From Limanda limanda (lineage: Eukaryota > Chordata > Actinopteri > Pleuronectiformes > Pleuronectidae): DNA of 64,000 nucleotides. Positions 50,676 to 61,639 of the stretch are shown here, in pieces. Below the pieces are notes generated by a model. That model ran no database searches. It saw only the letters and a list, made by a program, of their open reading frames with translations, and was not told the DNA's origin. The first letter of the stretch is position 1. Each line of letters starts with the position of its first letter. The stretch is taken from positions 21,479,590-21,543,589 of the forward strand of contig NC_083638.1 of assembly GCF_963576545.1 (NCBI RefSeq), read 5' to 3'. Made by a program: the position numbers and the translations under genes.

Positions 50676-53600
50676 TTAAGCGTCACCATCCCAGCTGTCG
50701 TCAGAAGCTACTGGTTTGAAGTTATTTCTGAAGTCTTCGTCAAAGTACTGCAGGTCATCCTCCCGGAGCAAACCCTGAATGAAGATACACTGATGATCAG
50801 ACACTCGTTTCGATGCACAGATGATATGAAGCTGTGTGAAATGATTGATGATTTACACGCTGTCTCATACCTTAGGGAAGTATCCAAGCAGTTGAGCCGC
50901 GTGACGTTTCAGAAGTTTCTTTCTCTCTTCCTCAACAATCTGTCTCCGCTGCGCCTCCCTCTCCTGCTCCATCGCTCTTTCTTTGGCCTCCAGTTCCTTG
51001 AAGAGAGTGATGAACATATTATGATCAAATCAGATTGTTTGAAACTGACGTGACAATCTGAAGCTGACACAGACAAACCATACATTATACATTATGGGTT
51101 TCACTTGTGTAGCTCAAATAAATATTGTTTTTCCGTTGATATGTCTGTTAGTCTACTTTCATGAAAGTTACACTACGTAACCTTCACTGAGGCAACACAA
51201 CTTCTGGAGCCACACATGCCGACACTAAACCCTGTTCAGAATTCTATTTATCCTAAAATTTTCCTCAATATATATTGGAGATAAACATGGGTTTTGATAG
51301 ATTCTTAGTCTTTTGAGCTGATCTACAGTTCAGCATCACTCGTGAACTTGCTGGACCTGATTCCACTTTCAGTCAGTTCCACACTTCCCACAGGGGATCG
51401 TACCCACTCACTAAAGTTACACAGAGCCAGAACAGGCGCTCAGCGTGAGCAGTAAAACATCTGAGAGTGAAGCTACACCAGTACCACCTTATTATTGATG
51501 TCATTATGGAAACAGAGAGCCTGGGACGTACCACATCAGCCAGATGCTGTCGTCTCTTGTCCTCTATCATTTTCACCACCTCGCGTTTGTGCTCAAGTTG
51601 CTTCATGCGTCTTTTCTGGGCATTCATCTGCTCAATCCGATCGTCCTCTGCATACTTAGCCATCATTGCCTTACTGAAGGCCTCCTCTTCCTCTTTATTC
51701 GCTTTCTTCCTCATCTGTTTGAAAGCCTCGTGCTCCTGGCAGGCCTGCTGCATCGTCAGCCTCTCTCTCATTCTTTTCTCCATTTCTTCCTGTTAGAGCA
51801 GATATTGGGGGGTCATTTAGGTAATAGCAAAACAATTCTAGTAAAACATGGTATGATCACAACTTAGCTATTATAGTGCCACAACACTAGCAAATAAGTC
51901 ATTTACCTATTAAGCCTTAAGCTAAAAGCCTAGAGCTGGGCTGAACATGGACGTATAACAGAGTGCTGCTCGGACCGCAATTTTCTGTCCAAACCCGAAC
52001 AAGCCTGAGAGAAAATAAGCCGAACCTGACTCTAACCTGACAGGGATTCTGTTTTGTGTGTCCAAACCCCATCTGTACCTGATGTTTTCTCTGATTACAG
52101 GCAGTAAACAATCAAGTAGACATACCGGCCAAAGTGACCGTACTCGACCCCAACCAGAAGATCAAACCCTGAACCCTGCACGACTCGTAGGGTCATGACT
52201 GGTCCTGACGGGCTTGGGTCAACAATCCACACTCTGGTATAACAGCAATAATGATCCTTACAATTTCTCTCTGCCTGTTCGCTTCCTCTCGTTCCTCTAG
52301 GCAAAGTTCCCCACGGATTTGTTCCATCTCTTCACGCTTCTGCCTCTCCGCTTCCATCCTCTCACACAGCTAGAGAGGAGAGAGGAGTGATGTTAGTGAT
52401 ACTTGGTACCCAATGCAGAAATGTGTTGTTGACTGAAAAACGTTGTCTCAACTATTTTATGAAGTTTGTCTTTGGCTTCTTCTGTCTCTCGGAGCTTGGC
52501 CTTTTTGTCCTCCTCCAAGTTATCCTGCCGGTTCATAAACTCCATGATGCGCCTGTTCTCGGCGTCCAGCCTCTCCTTCTCTATGCGCCTCCACTCGGCC
52601 TGCTGCCTGTGGAACTCCTGAATGTGCTGCTGAGTGGCTCTGACCTTCTCCAGTTTCAGCTGTCTCTCCCTTCACCAAGACAAAAACAGTTTACAGTAAA
52701 GCCAAAATTCTTCTCTCTTTAACTGAACAGGCTTATCAAATACTTAAAGTCAAGTTCTTGCTCCTCCTTAATTCATTGTTTGACTGTGTTAAAGAATGAA
52801 TGATGAACTCACATCTGATCCTCCTCATAAACCTTCCTGACAATCTCATCCACCAAGTGCTTCTCTTTAAGGAACTCCTCGTAAGCCTCCTGTCGGCTTT
52901 GCTCCCTCTCCACGACCTGCTGCCCTAGCCCCCTCTGATATTGGAACAGCTCCTCTTGGTGTTTCTGGTCCACCTTCTGCTGCTCCTCGGCTGCTCGATC
53001 TCTTTCGCATTGCATTTTGCGAGAACAGTCCGCCTTCTCACGCTAGTGAAAGACATACACAGTATATTTACAGGATCCTTAAAAAAATGTCAGCATAGAT
53101 CTCAATACTTGAAATCAACAGGGCCGGTGCTCACAAAGATCTCAGACTTGATGGCCTCATGGTGTGCAATCTGTGCAGCTCTCTCCTTGTTCATATACGC
53201 AGCTTTCAGTTTGGACTCCAACTCTCGAAGCTCTAGACTGAAACAGTCCAAAGGCGGGTTTACACAGACCAAAGCAGAGAGGATGTACAAAAGCACAATT
53301 GCTGCATGTTGGACGGTACGGGAGTGTGTTCACCTGTTCTCTTTGATGTGCTGCCTCACTTTCTCCTCTCGTTGTGTTTCAAAGTCGATGCGAGCCAGCT
53401 CTTTAGCCATTTTCTCCTCTTGTTCAAGTTGCTTGTCCTTGTTTATTCTGTCCTCTTCTGCCTGCAAGTCAAATTCAGTTATGACCATCTGCATTGATTA
53501 GGTAACAGTTCACACCTTAATGATACAGCAGTGTGAAAATGTAAAACAAGGCTTTTCAAAGATTGAATCCTGGTCCACTTCTGTGTTGTAGTGATTTTCA

Positions 53601-55632
53601 ATAAAACAGACATTACATACAACATTCCTCAATAAGGGACAATTTTTCACCCGATTAAGAATCTCACGCACATTTTTTCTTCCAGCAAAGATAAAGTGAG
53701 AAGCTTGACTCTACAGCGCAACAAACATTCACTGTTAAAAGTAAATACTGCATCTCTGTTGTACATTGTTACCTCTGAATATTCCTCCTAAATCTTTTTG
53801 TGTAACCTCTTTAATTGATTGATCACAATACAAGATTTTAAGCTACTCTCAGACTCTCTCAATCTGTACTTCATATCTTTCAGTTATTCAGTAATATTGT
53901 ACATATTATGTATTTTTCTGTATGTAGAGTAAATTAAAAAAAACTCAAATTAAATTTGAACAAAGTAAGATATCTGGGTCACACCGTCAGAAATGATAGA
54001 TGGGAGGAAGACAAGGTGCAGCTTGAGAGCTGTAAAATGTATGTACAAGTGTATACAAACTTTCTCTGTGTACAGAATACAGATGATGTTAAGATTATCC
54101 TTTTAGGAGCCTATTGTATACTGTACTCCATTCTACAGACCACACTTGTGTTGAGGGTTGTTAATGTTCGATTAACAGAGTCAAAAAATGTGACATAAGG
54201 GTTTTAGCTGTGACACAACTAAGACAACAGAAATAATAATCCTTGGTCCTGATCAGCTAGCAGGCAAACCTATGGAAGCCCATTTCCGCCACTGTGATGA
54301 AAAAAAAAAAATTGGTATCTCATAATTATGAGATACTATCTCATAATTATGACTTAGCATCTCATAATTATGACTTAGCATCTCATAATTATGAGATAGT
54401 ATCTCATTATTATGACTTAGTATCTCATAATTATGACTTAGCATCTCATAATTATGACTTAGTATCTCATTATTATGAGATAGTATCTCATAATTATGAC
54501 TTAGCATCTCATTATTATGAGATAGTATCTCATTATTATGACTTACTATCTCATTATTATGAGAAAGTATCTCATAATTATGACTTAGCATCTCATTATT
54601 ATAAGATAGTAACTCATAATTATGACTTAGCATCTCATAATTATGACTTAACATCTCATTATTATGAGATAGTATCTCAAAATTATGACTTAGCTTCTCA
54701 TTATTATGAGATAGTATCTCATTATTATGACATAATATCTCATAATTATGACTTAGCATCTCATTATTATGAGATACTGACTGCAGGGTCTGTCATGCAA
54801 GTCAAATGTTGTATTTCTGTTACAGTGGAGGGCGTAGTTATCATTAACTCAAACCTTAACTTTACTTCACTGAGTTCCCAGCCTCTCTACCACTGCTCAC
54901 CTGCTCTGCTGCAACCCGCCCACAGTCAGACACTAAGTCATAATTATGAGATAGTATCTCATTATTATGAAATAGTATCTCATAATTATGAGATGCTAAG
55001 TCATTATTATGAGATGCTATCTCATAATAATGAGATACTAAGTCATTATTATGAGATACGGATTGTGGGCGGGGCGCCACAGAGCAGGGAACCCGAGGCT
55101 GAGCGGGTGCGGGGACAGCAGCCTTACTCGCGGAAGTGGGCGACTGTGCATCGATACAGAGACATAACAGGATCGATCCATGTTTTCTGCTCCGTTCATT
55201 GTCTTAGCGATGTGCTGCCGCTGAATAATTATAACAAGCGCTGCTCCAGGATCAGAACAGACGCTCTTTAAAAGTCCGGTTGTCTTGTGTGTGTCGGACT
55301 CTGCTTCCGCCTCACTTCCCTCTGACCCGCGCTCACTTCACACTTTAACAATAAACACCAGCACCGATCACAAGTTATTAGGACACGTACAGGACTGATG
55401 TTTACTTTGTGTTTGTTTGAGTTCATGAAACACGTGTTGTGTGGAGCTGGGGACTACGTGCACACGGTGTTTAAACATGTGTTTCGTAACGTGAGATGTA
55501 ACGTGACGCGCACAGTACAGGACCGTCAGCGTTAAAGTGACGGAGCGATCCGAAGTCTTGATCGGTCATCATCGAATAATTACTAAAAAATACATGTGAT
55601 TATCAGTTTTAGTGAAGAGGAATAGAGACAAG

Positions 55633-55702
<70 letters not shown>

Positions 55703-56909
55703 GACTCGCATGACAGACCCTGCAGTCAGTATCTCATAATAATGAGATGCTAAGTCATAATTATGAGATATTATGTCATAATAATGAGATACTATCTCAT
55801 AATAATGAGAAGCTAAGTCATAATTTTGAGATACTATCTCATAATAATGAGATGTTAAGTCATAATTATGAGTTACTATATTATAATAATGAGATGCTAA
55901 GTCATAATTATGAGATAGTATCTCATAATAATGAGATGCTAAGTCATAATTATGAGATGCTAAGTCATAATTATGAGATAGTATCTCATAATAATGAGAT
56001 GCTATCTCATAATAATGAGATGTTAAGTCATAATTATGAGATACTATCTCATAATAATGAGATACTAAGTCATAATAATGAGATACTATCTCATAATAAT
56101 GAGATGCTAAGTCATAATTATGAGATACTATCTCATAATAATGAGATACTATCTCATAATAATGAGATGCTAAGTCATAATTATGAGATAGTATCTCATA
56201 ATAATGAGATGCTAAGTCATAATTATGAGATAGTATCTCATAAGAATGAGATACCAATTTTTTTTTTTTTCATCACAGTGGCGGAAATGGGCTTCCATAC
56301 AAACCCCTGTCCCCTGGCAACCGATAATAAAACAAAATCTACAAATCTAGGTGTCACATTGGTTTCCCAACTGAATTTTACAACACGTGTTAATGAGTTC
56401 ATTAAATCCTGCTATTTTCACCTATGAAATATATTGGTTGTGCTTTCTTCCTACTCTACGAGAAGAAGAACGGGTTTCTGTAAATATGAATGAACCATTC
56501 GGCTCAAAGGACGGACACATTGTTTTTTCCTCTGTCATTTTAACAATGGATTAATCACTTATTGATGACGTCCGTGCTGGTGGGTTCTGGGTCGTGTGTT
56601 ACAGTCATGATCGCCCACCTTGAGCAGGGCGCTCTCCAGCTCTCTCTCCCTGTACTCCTCCTGCTCCTGCCGCAGCTCTCTCCTCCTCCCCCAGCTCTCC
56701 TCCTCCTTCAGGCCGGCCAGCACATGCCTGCCTCTGGCCACAAACACGGCGTCATCCTGCCTCTGCTGCTCCTGAGCCCGGCGCTGAGCCACGATCCTCC
56801 GGTGGTCCATCTGATTCTGTCCCGGGGAGAAAACCACAGTGTTAGCATCAGCTCGGTCTTAGCACACAAGCTAACTCTGAACCTCGGTTTCCCAGCCGGG
56901 ACTCACCAT
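50676..56909 (-). CDS. mns1: Meiosis-specific nuclear structural protein 1, coiled-coil
   Basis: Exons: 56909-56907, 56816-56619, 53461-53334, 53237-53135, 53042-52813, 52669-52453, 52369-52262, 51789-51532, 50996-50871, 50774-50676. They sum to 1,470 nt (489 codons plus stop); human MNS1 is about 495. All are GT-AG and in phase. The protein is almost entirely Glu/Arg/Lys-rich coiled coil (TPH family). Diagnostic matches are LKAAYMNKERAAQIA, LVDEIVRKVYEEDQ, AEDDRIEQMNAQKRRMKQLE and HAAQLLGYFPK. MNS1 is a microtubule inner protein of motile cilia and sperm flagella. Exon 1 contributes only the ATG; a second Met at codon 4 is an alternative start. The C-terminus ends DDSWDGDA. It is convergent with tex9. 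Intron 2 contains a 2-kb inverted-repeat element. Confidence 0.95.
54303..54778. repeat. Left array of 21-bp TCATAATTATGA units
   Basis: About 22 imperfect units of the type CTCATAATTATGACTTAGCAT, alternating AATTATGAG, ATTATTATGAG and ACTTAG variants. Because the period is divisible by three, long open frames of SHNYEIL-type heptads arise in both strands by chance. Confidence 0.95.
54929..55060. repeat. Third, inner TCATAATTATGA array between GC-rich inverted arms
   Basis: Six or so units of the same 21-bp repeat. They are bracketed by an imperfect 29-bp inverted repeat (54,900-54,928 CCTGCTCTGCTGC...; 55,061-55,089, reversed CCCTGCTCTGTGG...). The block sits within the centre of the larger element. 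Confidence 0.85.
55636..55699. repeat. (CA)n microsatellite
   Basis: About 31 CA units just inside the right arm of the inverted-repeat element. Confidence 0.95.
55728..56252. repeat. Right array of 21-bp TCATAATTATGA units, inverted copy of the left
   Basis: About 25 units in the complementary orientation to the left array. Unit order is similar but not identical, so the arms have gained or lost units since they formed. Confidence 0.95.
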
Positions 56910-57059
56910 GTTGGCGGTGACTTTCCTTCGAACTCCGCCGTCGTTAAGTTAAATCCTCTCAACTCGGACACTCGTAAACAACTTTTAATGAGTGAACTTG
57001 ACGGAGTTTCGCTGCTCGACTCTCTGCAGCAGTGAGGGACAGCTCGGGTCGTGCTAGCG

Positions 57060-57095
57060 GTTGCTCCTAGATACACTTCCGTTGTCAACAGCAAC
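57060..57095. promoter_or_regulatory. Possible X-box motifs upstream of mns1
   Basis: GTTGTCAACAGCAAC (57,081-57,095) fits the RFX consensus GTNRCC-N3-RGYAAC with one mismatch. GTTGCTCCTAGATAC (57,060-57,074) has one perfect half. Both lie 150-190 bp upstream of the mns1 ATG. Binding is inferred from the sequence and from the ciliary role of MNS1. Confidence 0.45.
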
Positions 57096-57109
57096 GGACA
57101 CCGGTGTGT

Positions 57110-58058
57110 AAAGGCAGCTTACCTATGATGCCACACTGATCAAGGGAAGCTGCCTCTGTTGCCACACTGTTCATAGGCAGCTGCCATTGTTGCTCAACGG
57201 GTGGTCCGCGGAGGTCGCGAAATTTTTGGTTCCACAAATTAAGATGTCTTTAAATACACATTAACATGAATCCGACATATTGTAGCGAACGGATAAATGG
57301 AGGCAGAAGACGTTATCTTTCAGTCAGCAATGCACACACTGCAGCTCCTATACCTTCCACATGTTTAAAATAAAAACATGAATATATGAACCTGTGTATT
57401 ATTCGAATAGCTTAGTATTGAAAGCACAATAACAGGGTAGCTATGTTTATACATTATACAGATGAATGGAAACTAACAATACATAAAAAACACTTTCGGA
57501 TTTTCATATCTGCAGAAAAAGACAAGATATTGAATCAGATAAAAAAAATGCACAATAGGCTACATAAATGTGATTGGAAATACCAGAATGTGCACATGGT
57601 AATGCAGTGAAGAGTGCATTTGTCACTTGTTGCACATTGTTACAGTGCAAAGTAATAATGATGTCCTCAAAAGTTTTTTGACTGCAGAACATGTAATATA
57701 GCCTACATATATCCAACATAAATATCACTTGATTTTTAAAAGCAGTTCAAAAACACAACTATGAAGCAATATGAGGACACAGTACTTAAGAGAAAAAGCA
57801 AACAACTTTACCTTGTTCTCCTTGATCTTAAGAAAACCTAATGTGGGAAGTGTGGCACAGGCACATCTTATAAATAATCAGTAGACAAACGTAAAACAAT
57901 TAACATTGCATTGACCCTTAAAATGCTTAATTAAACTAATTAAAGTTTAACTTTTCTGATGAAAACCAATACATCTGGATATTTATTAGAGAAGATATTT
58001 ATTTGGGAATTTGGCCGTATTAAAAGACAGTACATATATGTGCATAGAAACAGCGGTA
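57110..58058. other. Intergenic between mns1 promoter and tandem array
   Basis: AT-rich sequence with no open frame that resembles a protein and no RNA gene that I can recognise. Confidence 0.5.
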
Positions 58059-58065
58059 TAACGGT

Positions 58066-59045
58066 ATTATGGGCTAGGGTTATGGTTAGGGTTATGGATA
58101 ATAAGGTCGTAGAGACTTGCGAGTAGGCTCAACCCCAACTAAAGCGGGCACTCCCGTTCAATTGGTACCATCCCAGTGCTTCTACGACCTTCATAAGGGA
58201 AAACCCAATTCGTGAAGTGTTAGGGTTAGGGTTGCAATTAGGGTTAGGGTTAGGGGACAGGGTTATGGGCTAGGATAAGGGTTAAGGTTAGGGTTATTGA
58301 TAAGAAGGTCATAGAGACTTGCGAGTAGGCTCTACCCCCACTAAAGCGGGCACTCCCGATCGCTTGGTCCCATCCCTATGCTTCTAAGACCTTCGGAAGG
58401 GAAAATAACAATTTGTGAAGGGTTGGGTTAGTGTTGCAATTAGAGTTAGGGTTGCAATTAGAGTTAGGGTTATAGGCTAGGGTTAGGGTTATAGATAAGA
58501 AGGTCGTAGAGACTTGCAAGTAGGCTATACCCCCCCTAAAGCGGGGACTCCCGTTCAATTGGTACCATCCTCCAGCTTCTACGACCTTCAGAAGGGAAAA
58601 ACACAATTTGTGAAGGGTTAGTTTTGCGGTTAGGGTTAGGGTTTTGGGCTAGGGTTAGGGTTATGGATATGGATACGAATGTCGTAGAGACTTGCGAGTA
58701 GGCTCTACCCCTACGAAAGCGGGAACTCCCATTCAATTGGTACCATCCTAGAGCTTCTACGACCTTCGGAAGGGAAAACCCAATTTGTGAAGGGAAAGGG
58801 TTAGTGTTGCAATTAGGGTTAGGGGATAGGGTTAGAGTTATGGTTATGGATAAGAAGGTCGTAAAGACTTAAGAGTAGGCTCTACCCCATTAATGCGGGT
58901 ACTCCCGTTCAATGGGTACCGTCCCCGAGCTCCTACGACCTTCAGAAGAAAAAAAAAACATTATGTGAAGGGTTAGGGTTAGTGTTGCAATTAGGGTTAG
59001 GGTTAGTGTTGCAATTAGAGTTAGGGTTATGGGCTAGGGTTAGGG
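58066..59045. repeat. Tandem array of 180-200-bp units with telomere-like spacers
   Basis: Five units start at about 58,103, 58,305, 58,500, 58,679 and 58,855 (spacings 202, 195, 179, 176). Each has AAGGTCGTAGAGACTTG, then AAAGCGGGCACTCCCGTTCA, TTGGTACCATCC, TTCTACGACCTTCGGAAGGG, then runs of GGGTTA with TTGCAATTA. The start and end of the core are complementary (AAGGTCGTAGA and TCTACGACCTT), giving a potential 11-bp stem with a 67-nt loop in unit 1. Confidence 0.9.
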
Positions 59046-59374
59046 CAGGGGTGGGCAAACTTTTTGAGTCGCGGGCCACAATGGGTTCTAAAATTTGACA
59101 GAGGGGCCGGGCCAGGAACAGATTGATGTAGTGTTTTTGTGAACTAATATAAATGACATGTAAGGATTTGGCCTTTACCAAGTAGCAAAGCACTTATTTG
59201 CTTTTATCCAAAGCAACTTACAATAAGTGGATTCAACCCCGAGGGTTCAAACCCAGAACAATAAGAATGAAGAAAGTACGATTTCTTCAAAAATAAAGCA
59301 AAACTACAAAGTGCTATGGGGTACGTGCCATTTAAGTGCTACTAAATTGTTAGTTTCAAAAAAAAATTTGGGAA
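59046..59374. mobile_element. hAT-type transposon end and fish interspersed repeat fragments
   Basis: The tandem array breaks at CAGGGGTGGGCAAACTTTTT, a typical hAT terminus (CAGGGGTG..CAAACTTTTT), followed by GCGGGCC words. No matching right end is visible, so the copy is truncated. At 59,195-59,250 the text cttttatccaaagcaactta resembles a very common fish interspersed repeat. Confidence 0.5.
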
Positions 59375-59640
59375 ATAAAGCGGGAACTCCTGTTCAATTG
59401 GTACCATCCCTGAGCTTCTACGACCTTCGGAAGGGAAAACCCAATTCGTGTTAGGTTGCAATTAGGGTTAGGGTTAGAGTCACAATTAGGGTTAGGGTTA
59501 GTAGCCCATAGGAAAAGGAGATCATCTTCAATAACTTTTTTTCTAAAGGTGGTAGAGACTTGGGAATGGGATTCACCCCCACTAATGCTGGCATGCCGGT
59601 TTGATTGGTACCATCTACGAGTTTGTAGACTACCGCATGA
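59375..59640. repeat. Continuation of the 180-200-bp array, diverged
   Basis: The core AAAGCGGGAACTCCTGTTCA...TTGGTACCATCC...CTTCTACGACCTTCGG resumes, followed by GGGTTA spacers. A second, more diverged unit (gtggtagagacttggga...ttggtaccatctacgag) ends at about 59,640. Confidence 0.8.
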
Positions 59641-59867
59641 AGCGGATTGAAAGAAGGCCAAGAGCATCATGGGAATTTAAAGCTAGCTTTATACAACTGG
59701 ATACTTTTTAAGCCTTATCTTAAATGCAGAAGGGATTTTTGTCTCCCAAACTCTAATTTCTCATTTAAAAAAAATGAATATTACGAAATAAAAATTCCTT
59801 TCAAGCAGGGTCTAAATCTCATGTGCCAAAAAAGACACAAACATTCACAGGCAATTTTTTATGACTT

Positions 59868-61639
59868 ATTTATTCAAGTAAACTGAGCTGTGCTCAAAGA
59901 AAGTACACAACAAAAAAAATAATGTATGACAACAGGTAAACCATAGGGAAGATGTGCATATACTACAATCCTAAACACGTACTCTACAAAGTCATCTGAC
60001 AAGCAAGCACGCATGCACACACACACGCACACTGTTTATCACTTAGCTTCAAAGCATGCAGGGTTTAGTCCTGTTAGTTAAAGTGTTTGCTTTACTGTTA
60101 TTTTTTATTTCTTTAAAACTATTCAGATGCTATAAAATATAAAACCTACTGAATAAGCAAAGCCGAATCAATAGTGAAAATGATTTTCAATGCACTTTGT
60201 TTGTACTTTGACAAATTAATAATTAAAACAAACCAATCCCCTGATTAGATGGGTGCGAGTGTTTGGCAACCATTGGTTCCTTGTCAGCTGTTCTTCTCCT
60301 GTATTTCAGTAACAGCCCACAGATTTAGAGTAGAGGGAATCTTATTTAAATAAAGTAAATACACAATGCTGTTCAAATCTAAACCACTTTGCCTTTATAA
60401 ACCAGCTCGTAGTTAATATAATTTGCCTTGGGAGTCTTATGGCACTTTTATTAAGAGGCACAAGTAAATAACTTTGGTCAGAGAAAGCAGACTCTTCAGT
60501 CGGACTTCATCATCATCCTCCCTAAGAAAATGAAGAATTTATAATCGTTTCATTTGTATTTTTATAGAATTTGATACAATTTACATTCGATCTCATGAAA
60601 ATCCGATTTTTATGCAACACTGGTTGGTGTAGTATATTATGTATTTAAGTAAAGGTTCTGAATATATAGTTTAAGGAAGGAATCATTTCTAAGTGTATGA
60701 ATCTGTTTTCACAATCCAGTTAAAAATACCTTTTTGTTAGTTTGTTCAATATGAACTTCACATGAGGAAAGCACGTTGCGTATTAAAACACTCCTCTGTA
60801 GCTGAAAGGCACTGGTGATCCCATAATATCACAAGGTTGGCACCAAAGAATAAAACGTCATGCAGATATCAACATACAGAATTTTCTGTCCTGCTTCACA
60901 CATCACTAGAGTCACAAGAGAAAGTGATTCACTCCCTTAGTCAGAAGCATCAAAACATTGGGGTCAAAATGATTCTCAGTATTAGGGAGATTTAAAAAGA
61001 ATAAGTTGTAAAACTATGATATAACAAACTCTCAAATATGACTTTAGTCTAGTAATACTACATCTTTATTTTATCATAGTATTACTACTTTCTTCTCAAC
61101 TCAGAAACTATTCTTGTATTATTACAGCTTCATTCTTTAAACAAAAATAATCTTCAGTATCACCATAACACTCTATTGAAGTCATCTCTGAGGACAGGCG
61201 AGAATTAAATAAAATGTTTTCATAACTTGATAACATAACGTGAAATGTTTAAACATGCCAACACTTGGGAACTTTACTAAATCTAATGTTAAATGCTAGT
61301 CAGCTGGTTTAAATGCTTCTTCAGTCCATTGTTAATTAGAATAAATGGCAGGCAGATTAAATGAACAGTAAATGTACTGTCACTTAAAATAACAGTTCAG
61401 AATGTAATACTACTATTTTGAGAATGGCACTTGCACTTGTTGCCTGGTTGACAAACGTGTTATGAATCTTTATTCGACTGACAAACAATAGTAAAACAGA
61501 CAAGAGACACATAAATTCCCTCTGCATACATACAGCACATTCATGCATACAGCACATACTGTACAACACTGGTGTGTGGTCGAGTTCCTCTGTGGTGACT
61601 CTATGCAGCCTCTCCACGTCGCAGAGGGCTTAGCTGGCT
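59868..61639 (-). other. vat1l: vat1l 3' untranslated region (inferred end)
   Basis: About 1.8 kb of AT-rich, non-repetitive sequence follows the vat1l stop codon. A minus-strand AATAAA at 59873-59868 is a candidate polyadenylation signal. The right limit of the repeat array lies just beyond. The extent is inference. Confidence 0.4.

Larger units (their letters stand above)
54271..56299. mobile_element. Transposon-like element with about 0.5-kb inverted arms made of 21-bp repeats
   Basis: The ends are perfect inverted repeats starting TATGGAAGCCCATTTCCGCC and continuing through CACTGTGATG and an A/T run. A direct repeat CAAACC touches both ends (54,265-54,270 and 56,300-56,305), suggesting a 6-bp target duplication; TA is the alternative. 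The arms (54,271-54,798 and 55,707-56,299) are inverted copies of each other. Each is mostly tandem 21-bp units centred on the palindrome TCATAATTATGA, ending inwards with GACTGCAGGGTCTGTCATGC and its complement. The centre (54,799-55,706) is unrelated and partly GC-rich. No transposase is seen. The superfamily is unassigned. Confidence 0.85.

Noticed and set aside
54303..56252. CRISPR-like array
   Set aside because: Units are contiguous with no unique spacers, and the context is a vertebrate intron.
54253..56427. Several long ORFs with SHNYEIL repeats on both strands
   Set aside because: They are created by a 21-bp AT-rich repeat lacking stops. Composition, position in an mns1 intron and presence on both strands argue against genes.
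58066..59040. A chromosome-end telomere
   Set aside because: The GGGTTA tracts are short, interrupted spacers within a local tandem array flanked by genes on both sides.
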